From: Methylobacterium sp. PvR107
Lineage (GTDB): Bacteria > Pseudomonadota > Alphaproteobacteria > Rhizobiales > Beijerinckiaceae
Length of the DNA stretch: 64,000 bases
NCBI RefSeq assembly: GCF_017833295.1
Contig: NZ_JAFIBW010000001.1
Location: 3,362,001-3,426,000 of the forward strand
Direction: 5' to 3'
Position numbers and translations under genes: made by a program. Under the pieces are notes generated by a model, which was given only the letters and a program-made list of their open reading frames with translations, did no database searches and was not told where the DNA came from. Numbering within the stretch: the stretch's first letter is position 1; each line of letters starts with the position of its first letter. Positions 1 to 7,452 of this stretch are shown here, piece by piece.

Positions 1-305
1 ATCCCGGCCGGCAGCCCGTGGCTCACCGCCCAGAAGGTGCTCGACAGGTAGACGCCCTGCATCAGGAAGCCCGCGATCACCGGATCGCGCCAGCCGGCGC
101 GGTCGGCCGGCCACCGGACCCGGGACGCCGCCGCGATCCCGGCCAGGATCAGCGCGACGGCGGTGAAGCGGACAGCGGTGAACGCGAAGGGGTCGGCGTG
201 CGGCACCACGGCCCGCGCCGAGATGAAGCCGGTCGCCCAGATCGGGACGAACAGGGCCGGGAGGGCGCCGGCCGCGAGGCGCGACGGTCGTGGGCGAGTC
301 AGCAT
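1..305 (-). CDS. EamA/DMT-family permease (N-terminal part)
   Basis: Reading leftwards from an ATG at 305, the frame stays open to the window edge, so only about the first 101 residues are present and the C-terminus lies outside. The product begins MLTRPRPSRL and has hydrophobic stretches at roughly residues 11-30 and 44-60, with 'PIWATGFISAR' in the first helix. That is typical of drug/metabolite-transporter (EamA) permeases, ten-helix inner-membrane exporters of amino acids or metabolites. The substrate cannot be told from this piece. The family call rests on the N-terminal helix signature only. Confidence 0.7.
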   Translation of the reverse strand, partial: MLTRPRPSRLAAGALPALFVPIWATGFISARAVVPHADPFAFTAVRFTAVALILAGIAAASRVRWPADRAGWRDPVIAGFLMQGVYLSSTFWAVSHGLPAG

Positions 306-537
306 GGCGCGATCTAAGGGGCATCCGGCCGGTGAATCGCAACGCCGATTCGGCGGTCCGGCCCCCGCGCCGCGCCCGCGCGCGTCCGGCGTGGCGCGGG
401 CGCGTCACCGGACGGCGTTCGGGACCGGATCGGTCCGGCGGCGTTGACGGGCGGGCTTCGGCGCCGTTCATCGGCGGGCCGCTCCGCCCAAGGATTGTGC
501 GCTTGCGTATCGTGCGCCTGAGGATCGTTGAACGCCC

Positions 538-1440
538 GTGAACCCTCTCCGCTCTGGATCCCAGGTCGCGGGCCTCGCCGCGCAGCGCTTCGTCGCCCAC
601 GACGGCTGGGCGATCGCGAGCCACATCGCCCTCTCGACCCTGACCTCGCTGTTCCCGTTCCTGATCCTGCTCGCGGCGCTCGCCGGCCTGTTCGGCACGC
701 AGTCGCTCGCCGACGAGGCCGGGGTGCTGATCTTCGACGCGTGGCCCCGGGAAATCGCCAAGCCGATCGTCGGCGAGGTGCACCGGGTGCTCACCGAGCA
801 GCGCAGCGGCGTGCTGACCCTCGGCGCGCTGTTCGCCCTGTACTTCTCGTCCTCGGGGGTCGAGAGCCTGCGGGTCGGGCTGAACCGCGCCTACGGCTTG
901 CGGGAGAGCCGGCCCTGGTGGCTGACCCGGCTCGAATCGATCGGCTACGTGATCTGCGGCGCCTTCGCCATGCTGGCCTTCGCGCTGCTCGTGGTGCTGG
1001 GGCCGCTGATCTGGCGCAACGTGATCCTGGTTGCGCCGGGGCTCGAACCCCTGAGCCTGACGGTGGCGATCGGGCGGATCGCCGTCACGGCACTGCTCCT
1101 CGCGGTGGTCCTGGTGATCGCCCACAAATTCGTCGCGGCCGGGCGGCGCTCGATCCTGTCGGTGCTGCCGGGGATCGGGGTGACGCTGGTCCTGTGGTTC
1201 TTCGCCGGCCTCGGCTTCGGCTACTACCTCGACCGGTTCTCCAACGCCTACGCGTCGACCTATGGGGGCCTGGCCACCGCGATGGTGTTCCTGGTGTTCC
1301 TCTACTGGCTCGCCGCCATGTTCCTGTTCGGCGGCGAGATCAACGGCACGGTGATCGCCGCCCGCCGCAGCCGCCTGCAGGCGAAGATGCTGGCGCGCCG
1401 GGCCGAGATGGAGGGACGATGGACCGCCTCCGGCACCTGA
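538..1440 (+). CDS. YihY/virulence factor BrkB family membrane protein
   Basis: 300 residues from a GTG start. The protein is polytopic: I see about six hydrophobic segments (around residues 35-55, 95-115, 135-165, 180-200, 210-240 and 245-270). The family pattern is present, with 'SLFPFLILLAALAGLFG' near the N-terminus and 'TYGGLATAMVFLVFLYWLAAMFLFGGEIN' split over the last two helices, the latter being the most conserved YihY/BrkB region. These are inner-membrane proteins once misnamed RNase BN; their function is unsettled. The gene stands alone, convergent with purQ. Confidence 0.9.
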   Translation: MNPLRSGSQVAGLAAQRFVAHDGWAIASHIALSTLTSLFPFLILLAALAGLFGTQSLADEAGVLIFDAWPREIAKPIVGEVHRVLTEQRSGVLTLGALFALYFSSSGVESLRVGLNRAYGLRESRPWWLTRLESIGYVICGAFAMLAFALLVVLGPLIWRNVILVAPGLEPLSLTVAIGRIAVTALLLAVVLVIAHKFVAAGRRSILSVLPGIGVTLVLWFFAGLGFGYYLDRFSNAYASTYGGLATAMVFLVFLYWLAAMFLFGGEINGTVIAARRSRLQAKMLARRAEMEGRWTASGT

Positions 1441-1477
1441 GGTTGCCTCGCGAGCCGGTTGGCGACGCGCGACACAG

Positions 1478-1505
1478 AAAAAAGCCGCCCCGGACGGAGC
1501 GGCTT
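1478..1505 (-). terminator. Rho-independent terminator downstream of purQ
   Basis: Read on the minus strand, AAGCCGC pairs with GCGGCTT around a short GC-rich loop and is followed by six T residues (A run 1478-1483 on the plus strand). It lies about 130 nt past the purQ stop. Convergent YihY transcripts lack a matching T-run, so it serves the minus strand. Confidence 0.7.
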
Positions 1506-1590
1506 GGAGGAGTCGTCAGGGAGGCATCAAACAGAGCGGACGAGAAGTCCAACTCGACATCCAGATCTCTGGATGCCTCTTCATGTCTCG
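1478..1590 (-). ncRNA. Candidate small RNA or structured purQ 3' UTR
   Basis: On the minus strand, just beyond the purQ stop, I see a 7-bp stem-loop (1558-1575, CATCCAG/CTGGATG), then an unpaired tract with CCTCCCT (1518-1524) and CTCCTCC, then a GC stem (about 1482-1505) ending in six T. The order stem-loop, CCUCCC tract, terminator is the same as in the two stronger candidates near 30.6 and 43.0 kb, but the sequence is only loosely alike. It could be an independent RNA, whose promoter region would hold the TTAA-N7-TTAA motif at 1597-1611, or simply the 3' end of the purSQ transcript. Confidence 0.38.
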
Positions 1591-1596
1591 AAAGCC

Positions 1597-1611
1597 TTAA
1601 TGTTCGGTTAA
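1597..1611. promoter_or_regulatory. TTAA-N7-TTAA motif (CtrA-type site candidate)
   Basis: The sequence is exactly TTAA, seven bases, TTAA. This is the classical binding pattern of the alphaproteobacterial cell-cycle regulator CtrA. It lies in the 3' flank of purQ, immediately upstream (minus strand) of the candidate small RNA at 1478-1590. In a 70% GC background such an AT-rich dyad is uncommon, but it is one occurrence and binding is not shown. Confidence 0.35.
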
Positions 1612-1632
1612 TAGCGGTTTTCGCCGGCGCCT

Positions 1633-2313
1633 CTACGCGGCCAAGCTGTCGAACAGGCCGCGCCCATCCGTCCCGCCGATCAGGCCTTCGACGAAGTTCT
1701 CCGGATGCGGCATCATGCCGAGGACGTTGCGGTTCTCGGACAGCACGCCGGCGATCGCGTTGAGCGAGCCGTTGCGGTTCGCCTCCACGGTGATGGTCCC
1801 GGACGCGTCGCAGTACCGGAACGCCACATGGCCCTCGCCCTCGATCCGCGCCAGCGTCTCGGGATCGGCGAAGTAGTTGCCTTCGCCGTGGGCGACGCAG
1901 ACGTCGATGACCTGACCCTGGCTGTAGGCGCTGGTGAAGCGGGTGTCGGCGCGCTCGACCCGGAGCGTCTGCCGGTGGCAGATGAAGCGCCGGTTGACGT
2001 TGCGCATCAGCACGCCCGGCAGCAGACCCGATTCGCACAAGATCTGGAAGCCGTTACAGATGCCGAGGACGAGGCCGCCGCGCGCCGCGTGGGCCCGTAC
2101 GGCATCCATCGCGGCCGCCCGGCCGGCGATGGCGCCGCAGCGCAGGTAGTCGCCGTACGAGAAGCCGCCTGGCAGCACGGCGAGATCGGTGCCGGCCGGG
2201 AGGTCATGGTCCGCGTGCCAGACCAGGCTCACCTGCGCGCCCGACCGGCGCAGGGCCCGGACCACATCCGTCTCGCGGTTGGAACCAGGGAAGACGACAA
2301 CCGCGGCATGCAT
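1633..2313 (-). CDS. purQ: Phosphoribosylformylglycinamidine synthase subunit PurQ
   Basis: 226 residues, the usual length for the separate glutaminase subunit of FGAM synthase. It supplies ammonia from glutamine to PurL for step 4 of de novo purine synthesis in the cytosol. The class I amidotransferase triad is visible: nucleophile Cys86 in GICNGFQ, and His203/Glu205 in MMPHPEN. 'FPGSNRETD' at the N-terminus and 'GGFSYGDYLRCG' are PurQ signatures. The ATG overlaps the purS stop by one base (TGATG), so the two are translationally coupled. purL and purC are not in the window. Confidence 0.97.
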   Translation of the reverse strand: MHAAVVVFPGSNRETDVVRALRRSGAQVSLVWHADHDLPAGTDLAVLPGGFSYGDYLRCGAIAGRAAAMDAVRAHAARGGLVLGICNGFQILCESGLLPGVLMRNVNRRFICHRQTLRVERADTRFTSAYSQGQVIDVCVAHGEGNYFADPETLARIEGEGHVAFRYCDASGTITVEANRNGSLNAIAGVLSENRNVLGMMPHPENFVEGLIGGTDGRGLFDSLAA

Positions 2314-2552
2314 CAGAGGATCTCGATCGCGTAATTCTCGACGACGGTGTTGGCCAGGAGCTTCTCGCAGGCCGTGCGCAGGGTCGCCTCGGCAGCGGCG
2401 CTGTCGGCGGCCGACACCTCGATGTCGAAGACCTTGCCCTGCCGCACGCCGTCGACGCCCTCGATGGCGAGCGACTTGAGGGCAGCCTCGATCGCCTTAC
2501 CCTGCGGGTCCAGCACACCGGTCTTCAGGGTGACGATGATACGGGCTTTCAT
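2313..2552 (-). CDS. purS: Phosphoribosylformylglycinamidine synthase subunit PurS
   Basis: 79 residues starting MKARIIVTLK, the standard PurS N-terminus. An in-frame ATG 60 nt upstream would add a basic tail not expected for the family, so I chose 2552. PurS is the small scaffold subunit that dimerises and bridges PurL and PurQ in the three-part FGAM synthase of alphaproteobacteria and Gram-positives. 'GVLDPQGKAIEAAL' and 'VRQGKVFDIE' are characteristic. It is first in the purS-purQ pair and overlaps purQ by one base. Confidence 0.95.
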   Translation of the reverse strand: MKARIIVTLKTGVLDPQGKAIEAALKSLAIEGVDGVRQGKVFDIEVSAADSAAAEATLRTACEKLLANTVVENYAIEIL

Positions 2553-2722
2553 GGATCGACGGGTCTCACGCGTAGCCGGGACAGGAGTGCGACCTGCGGC
2601 ATCGTTACGCACCGCGCCGCGGGTCGTATCTAGCAGGAAGGACCCCGGACTGTCGAACGCGTCGGGCGCATGGGAGGGGTCAATCTCTCAATTATAGGTT
2701 GAAGGTGTATGTCCCGACGGCC

Positions 2723-2968
2723 TCAGGCCGGCCGGCGCGGCGCCGGGGCACCGGTCCTCAGCGGCTCGATGCTGGTCGCCCGGCGCCACAGCTGGACCAT
2801 GATCCAGGCCGCGAAGAGGCTGAAGATCCCCATGAGGACATGGCCCACGCGGTCGCCGAGATCGAAGATGCCGGCGACGGCCCAGCCGGCCGCAATCGCC
2901 ACGGCGAACACCTCGGTGCCGACGAGGACCATCATGCTCACGATGGTGATGGCGTTGCGCCCGTTCAC
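2723..2968 (-). CDS. Small two-helix membrane protein, unknown function
   Basis: 81 residues. Two hydrophobic segments (about 7-33 and 41-60) are separated by a short polar loop with 'LGDRVGHV'; the C-terminal 20 residues are basic and proline-rich. Codon use matches neighbouring genes. I do not recognise a named family; similar small inner-membrane proteins are common in Methylobacterium. It stands alone between purS and a REP-like repeat, so context gives no hint of function. Confidence 0.6.
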   Translation of the reverse strand: MNGRNAITIVSMMVLVGTEVFAVAIAAGWAVAGIFDLGDRVGHVLMGIFSLFAAWIMVQLWRRATSIEPLRTGAPAPRRPA

Positions 2969-3112
2969 GAAATCCGCCCTTACAAGAATCCGGGTCCCGG
3001 ACGGAACCGCCCGAGACCCGTGCAGCTAGCCCACACAGGCCAGCCGACGCAACCGCGTGTGTGCCGACGCTCGCGGAGCGGCGCGACAGGGCAGCGCCTC
3101 ACGGGAGCCAAG

Positions 3113-3224
3113 CCCGTCCTTCCGGGACTGCGCAGCAGGGCCCGCAATCCGGAGCGCCCGGCGTGCTCAGCTCGGCGCTGCGGCGGCTCCGGTTTCGCCC
3201 GCGGCGCCCCGGAACGCCAGGACG
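3113..3224 (-). repeat. REP-like dispersed element, family 1, copy A
   Basis: About 110 bp with imperfect inverted ends. Read on the minus strand it carries TTCCGGGGCGCCG near one end and CTGCGCAGTCCCGGAA near the other. It matches in layout the copies at about 6.93 and 18.14 kb. It fills most of the 322-nt gap between the small membrane protein and actR, where I see no gene. Confidence 0.55.
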
Positions 3225-3290
3225 ATGCCGGCCTCAGAGACGGCGACCCGAACCGACACGAGCCGCGACCCTGAACGCGAAGCCCCGACG

Positions 3291-3890
3291 TCAGCGCGGG
3301 GCGCGCTTGGCCAGGATCCGCTGCAGCGTCCGCCGGTGCATGTTCAGGCGCCGGGCGGTCTCGCTGACGTTGCGGCTGCACAGCTCGTAGACGCGCTGAA
3401 TATGCTCCCAGCGCACCCGGTCCGCCGACATCGGGTTCTCCGGCGGGTCGGCGCGCTCGCCCGGCTGCGCCATCAGCGTGCCGTGGATCTCGTCGGCATC
3501 CGCCGGCTTGGCGAGATAGTCGAAGGCGCCGAGCTTCACCGCGGTCACCGCGGTGGCGATGTTGCCGTAGCCGGTCAGGATCACGCCGCGCGCTTCCGGC
3601 CGGCGCTCCTTCAGGCGTGCGATCACGTCGAGGCCGTTGCCGTCGCCGAGGCGCATGTCGATCACCGCGAAGGCGGGCGCCCGCGCCTCGACGGCCGAGA
3701 CGCCGTCGGCGACGCTGTCGGCCACCTGCACGTGGTAGCCGCGGCTCTCCATGGCCCGGGCGAGGCGCGTCGAGAAGGGCTTGTCGTCGTCGACGATCAG
3801 CAGGCTGCGGTCGGAGAAGGCGGCCAGCGGATCGGCGTCGTTGATCACGGCAGCGTCAGTCGCCACCGGGGTCCCGGGCTGCGTGAGCAT
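3291..3890 (-). CDS. actR: ActR/RegA/PrrA-family redox response regulator
   Basis: 199 residues. The N-terminal receiver domain (about 28-140) has the acidic pocket Asp34-36, phospho-acceptor Asp78, Thr106 and Lys128. A proline/glycine linker leads to a C-terminal Fis-type helix-turn-helix (about 153-199, SETARRLNMHRRTLQRIL), diagnostic of the RegA family. These regulators switch energy metabolism (photosynthesis, CO2 and nitrogen fixation, respiration) with redox state. I chose the ATG at 3890 because it has GAAAGGA about 8 nt upstream; longer in-frame starts run into actS. It follows actS by 46 nt on the same strand. Confidence 0.93.
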   Translation of the reverse strand: MLTQPGTPVATDAAVINDADPLAAFSDRSLLIVDDDKPFSTRLARAMESRGYHVQVADSVADGVSAVEARAPAFAVIDMRLGDGNGLDVIARLKERRPEARGVILTGYGNIATAVTAVKLGAFDYLAKPADADEIHGTLMAQPGERADPPENPMSADRVRWEHIQRVYELCSRNVSETARRLNMHRRTLQRILAKRAPR

Positions 3891-3936
3891 CCGGCAATCC
3901 TTTCGGGTTTTCGTCGTCGGGTTCTTGGTCTGTCCT

Positions 3937-5328
3937 TCATATAGGGACGACATCGCGCGGTGGCAGGGGGGGGCGGATATTGAGTTCAGGAGAATGTCGC
4001 GGCACCGCTCCGCGCTCGAAGATGTGGCGAGCCCAGGAAACACGCACGACCGCCCCATGCGCGTCCGGCGCCGCGACGTTCATCAAGGCGAGCTGGGCGC
4101 CCGAGCGCTCGATCAGGGTCTTGGCGATGAACAGGCCCAGGCCCAGCCCCGCCCCGACGGTCTCGCCGGATTGCGGCCGGTCGTGGCTGCGGGTCGTCAC
4201 GTAGGGCTCGCCCGCCCGCAGCAGGACCTCGCTGGAGAAGCCCGGCCCGTCGTCGCGGATCTCGATCCAGACCCGCTCGGCCGACCAGCGCCCCTCCACG
4301 GAGACCCGGGCCTCGGCGAAGTCCACGGCGTTGTCGAGGATGTTGGCGAGGCCGAACATCACGCCCGGGTTGCGGCGGCAGGCCGGCTCCGGACCATCGC
4401 CGACGCTGGTTACGTCGAGGCCGGCGCCGAGCGCCCGCTGCGGGGCGACCAGCTCCTCCACGAGGTGGCTGAACGTGACCGTCTCCAGGAAGCCGGCCCC
4501 GGCCCCGTCCCCGTCGAGGGAGGTCAGCTTGCCGAGGATGCCCCGGCAGCGGTCGACCTGCTCGCGCAGGAGATTCAGATCCTCCGCGACCGCCGGCGAG
4601 GCGGTGGGCCCGAGCTGGCGGATCAGCTCCTTGGTCACCACCATGATGGTGCCGAGCGGGGTGCCCAGTTCGTGGGCCGCCGCGGCCGCCAGCCCGTCGA
4701 GCTGCGACAGGTGCTGCTCGCGCGCCAGCACCAGCTCGGTGGCGGCCAGCGCCTGGGCGAGGAGGCGGGTCTCCTCGGCCACGCGCCACGCGTAGACGCC
4801 CGTGAAGGCGGTGCCGAGCAGGATCGCGGTCCAGACCCCGGAGACGTAGAGGAACGGCAGCTCGATCCGCCCGTCCGCGAACCAGGGCAGGGGCCGGTGG
4901 ACCAGGGCCAGCAGGGTCGCGAGCCCCACCGCCAGGAGGCCGAGCGCCAGCGTCCGCTCGGGCGGCAGGGCGGTCGCCGAGATCAGCACGGGGGCGAGGA
5001 ACAGCAGCGAGAACGGGTTCTGCAGGCCGCCGGTGAGGAACAGCAGGGCGGCGAGCTGGACGATGTCGAAAGCCAGCAGCAGAGCCGCGGAATCGTCGCT
5101 CAGCCGGTAGCTCGCCGGGAAGCGGATGCGCAGCGCCAGGTTCAGCCAGGACGAGGTGGCGATCACCAGGAAGCACCACCCGAACGGCAGCGGCAGGCCG
5201 AGGCCGAACTGCGCCCCGACCACGGCGGCGCTCTGGCCCGTGATCGCGAGCCAGCGCAGGCGGACGAAGGTGTCGAGCCGCAGGTGTCGGGCGTCGCGGC
5301 CGAGGCCGCTGAGATCGGTGTCGGGCAT
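3937..5328 (-). CDS. actS: ActS/RegB/PrrB-family redox sensor histidine kinase
   Basis: 463 residues. Six hydrophobic segments occupy about residues 28-185; the quinone-sensing heptapeptide GGLQNPF is at 100-106. The H-box AHELGTPLG has phospho-acceptor His219, and the redox-active Cys of RegB is present at Cys261 (REQVDRCRGIL). The ATPase domain follows with N, G1 (DDGPGF) and G2 (GLGLGLF) boxes. The kinase phosphorylates ActR when the quinone pool is reduced; both known redox inputs look intact. It is transcribed before actR and divergently from phaZ, with 273 nt between them. Confidence 0.94.
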   Translation of the reverse strand: MPDTDLSGLGRDARHLRLDTFVRLRWLAITGQSAAVVGAQFGLGLPLPFGWCFLVIATSSWLNLALRIRFPASYRLSDDSAALLLAFDIVQLAALLFLTGGLQNPFSLLFLAPVLISATALPPERTLALGLLAVGLATLLALVHRPLPWFADGRIELPFLYVSGVWTAILLGTAFTGVYAWRVAEETRLLAQALAATELVLAREQHLSQLDGLAAAAAHELGTPLGTIMVVTKELIRQLGPTASPAVAEDLNLLREQVDRCRGILGKLTSLDGDGAGAGFLETVTFSHLVEELVAPQRALGAGLDVTSVGDGPEPACRRNPGVMFGLANILDNAVDFAEARVSVEGRWSAERVWIEIRDDGPGFSSEVLLRAGEPYVTTRSHDRPQSGETVGAGLGLGLFIAKTLIERSGAQLALMNVAAPDAHGAVVRVSWARHIFERGAVPRHSPELNIRPPLPPRDVVPI

Positions 5329-5601
5329 GCGCTGTTTCGGTGCGGCGCCGGACCGGCGGTCCCGGTGCGGCTGGCTCGCGGAGTCCTACCGCATGGCGCG
5401 GAGGCGGGGAGTCCGGCAATCCGTCCCAACACCGCGGTCGGGCCGAATTGTCGCGGGCTAACGTCGTCATGGGCCAATCGGCCTGACGTCGGGATGTTCC
5501 ATAATCGTTCAGGCTGGAACATTATCCTGACGCTCCGGGTTCCAGCCGTCCGAGCCGCGAGGCTGGACGCCAGCGGTCGGACCCGAGACCGCGAGGTAAC
5601 G

Positions 5602-6879
5602 ATGCTCCTGGCCTACTCGATGTACGAGGGTGCCCGCGCCCTGATGGCTCCGGCCCGGGTCGCCGCGGACCTCACGCGCTACGGGCTGCAGATTCCCGGC
5701 AATCCCCTGGCCTACGGACCCTATGCCCGCGCGGTCAGCGCCGGTTGCGAGATGTTCGAGCGCGTCACGCGCCAATACGGCAAGCCCGCCTTCGGGTTCA
5801 CCGAGACGATCGTGGACGGCGCAGCGGTTCCGGTCACCGAGCGGGTGGTCTGGGAGCGGCCGTTCTGCCGCCTGATCGCCTTCGACCGCGCCTTCCCGGC
5901 CGCCCCGGCCGAGCCGCAGCCGAAGCTGCTCATCGTCGCGCCGATGTCGGGGCATTACGCGACGCTGCTGCGCGGCACCGTGGAGGCGATGCTGCCGAAC
6001 CACCGGGTGTTCATCACCGACTGGACCGACGCCCGGATGGTGCCGGTCGTCGCCGGCCGGTTCGATCTCGACGACTACATCGACTACCTGCAGGAGATGT
6101 TCGCGGTCCTCGGGCCGGACCTGCACGTCATGGCCGTGTGCCAGCCGGCGGTGCCGGTCTTCGCCGCGGTGGCGCTGATGGAGGCGGCCGACGAGCCCGC
6201 CGTGCCGGTCTCGATGACCCTGATGGGCGGCCCGATCGACACGCGCCGCTCGCCCACCGCGGTGAACTGCCTCGCGCAGGAGCGCGGGCAGGCGTGGTTC
6301 GAGAAGAACACGATCAGCCTCGTGCCGCCGATCTATCCGGGGGCCTGGCGCCAGGTCTATCCGGGCTTCCTGCAGCTGTCGGGCTTCATGGCGATGAACC
6401 TCGACCGCCACGTCACCGCCCATTCGGACATGTTCGACCACCTGGTGACGGGCGACGGCGACTCGGCCGAGAAGCACCGGGAGTTCTACGACGAGTATCT
6501 CGCGGTGATGGACCTGACCGCCGAGTACTACCTCCAGACCGTCCAGACCGTGTTCGTCGACCACGCCCTGCCGAAGGGGCAGATGCGGCACCGCGGCGTG
6601 CCGGTCGATCTCGGGGCGATCCGCCGCTGCGCGATCCTCGCGGTCGAGGGCGAGAACGACGACATCTCCGGCGTCGGCCAGACCAAGGCGGCCCTCGACC
6701 TGACGCCGAACCTGCCCGAGGCGCGCAAGGCCTACCACCTCCAGGCCGGCGTCGGCCATTACGGCGTGTTCAACGGCTCGCGCTACCGCGCGGTGATCGC
6801 GCCGCGCATCGCCGCCTTCATCCGCGCCATGCAGGCGGTGCCCGGCGCGCGCGGCGGGCATCTGCGCCAAGTGGGCTGA
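5602..6879 (+). CDS. phaZ: Intracellular polyhydroxyalkanoate depolymerase
   Basis: 425 residues from the ATG preceded by GAGGT. It is an alpha/beta-hydrolase of the intracellular short-chain PHA depolymerase type, which mobilises stored polyhydroxybutyrate granules. The nucleophile motif is AVCQPAVP with Cys180 replacing the usual lipase-box Ser, as in Ralstonia PhaZ1. The family's N-terminal 'MLLAYSMYE' and C-terminal 'GVGHYGVFNGSRYR' with the catalytic His are present. Single gene, divergent from actS. Confidence 0.95.
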   Translation: MLLAYSMYEGARALMAPARVAADLTRYGLQIPGNPLAYGPYARAVSAGCEMFERVTRQYGKPAFGFTETIVDGAAVPVTERVVWERPFCRLIAFDRAFPAAPAEPQPKLLIVAPMSGHYATLLRGTVEAMLPNHRVFITDWTDARMVPVVAGRFDLDDYIDYLQEMFAVLGPDLHVMAVCQPAVPVFAAVALMEAADEPAVPVSMTLMGGPIDTRRSPTAVNCLAQERGQAWFEKNTISLVPPIYPGAWRQVYPGFLQLSGFMAMNLDRHVTAHSDMFDHLVTGDGDSAEKHREFYDEYLAVMDLTAEYYLQTVQTVFVDHALPKGQMRHRGVPVDLGAIRRCAILAVEGENDDISGVGQTKAALDLTPNLPEARKAYHLQAGVGHYGVFNGSRYRAVIAPRIAAFIRAMQAVPGARGGHLRQVG

Positions 6880-6928
6880 GGGAACCTCTCAGCGGGATTT
6901 CGTTCCGCATCTCCGCGATGATCCGCGC

Positions 6929-7041
6929 CGTCATTCCGGGGCGCCGCAGGCGAGCCCGGAATCCGGAGCCGCCGGCAGCGCGAGGTTTGGGCCTGCCCGC
7001 GGCGCTAAAGCCCGGGTTCCGCTGCGCAGCCCCGGGACGAC
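6929..7041 (+). repeat. REP-like dispersed element, family 1, copy B
   Basis: About 113 bp beginning GTCATTCCGGGGCGCCGCAG and ending GCTGCGCAGCCCCGGGACGAC, so the outer parts are near-complementary and could form a long imperfect hairpin. It shares its first 20 bases with the copy at 18137. The rest of the 573-nt gap up to 7453 holds a candidate sigma-54 site but no gene. Confidence 0.75.
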
Positions 7042-7232
7042 GGGGGGAGCGTCTTCGGCCGGCTTGCTCCGGGCGGCGGACAGAGCGTTCCGCATTCCGG
7101 GCCGCCGATCGATCCGAGCTGTCGGATTCTTGAGCGGATGGGACCGGGGGCGAACGTGCGTGCGCCGGGCCCTGATCCGTGCGCGGACAAATCCCCAGCC
7201 AATTTGAATACATAACGCACTCCCGGCCTGGC

Positions 7233-7248
7233 TGGCGCGGGGCTTGCG
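7233..7248 (+). promoter_or_regulatory. Candidate sigma-54 (-24/-12) promoter
   Basis: TGGCGCGGGGCTTGCG has the GG and GC doublets spaced exactly 10 bp apart, as RpoN promoters require, and differs from TGGCAC-N5-TTGC mainly at one position. It lies about 205 nt upstream of the peptide importer operon. GC-rich sequence makes chance matches plausible. Confidence 0.3.
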
Positions 7249-7452
7249 AGACGCTGTCCGTGAGCCCGATCCGCACCGAGACCACCAACGCCCATCCTGT
7301 TGCCGCCGCGCGGTCGGCGGCCGGGCCGGCCCGTGCGCGGGCCCCGTTGTCACGCCGGGCCATTGCGCCCCCGCGTCAGAACCGTTCAAACTCGCCCGCA
7401 AGGTGTGGGCCGGCGACCAGTGCTTGAGATCCGCGCCGCCAGGGAGAAGACA

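Noticed and set aside
2980..3381. Minus-strand protein across 3.0-3.4 kb
   Set aside because: It runs through a REP-like repeat and overlaps the end of actR; the translation is the usual Arg/Pro-rich shadow.
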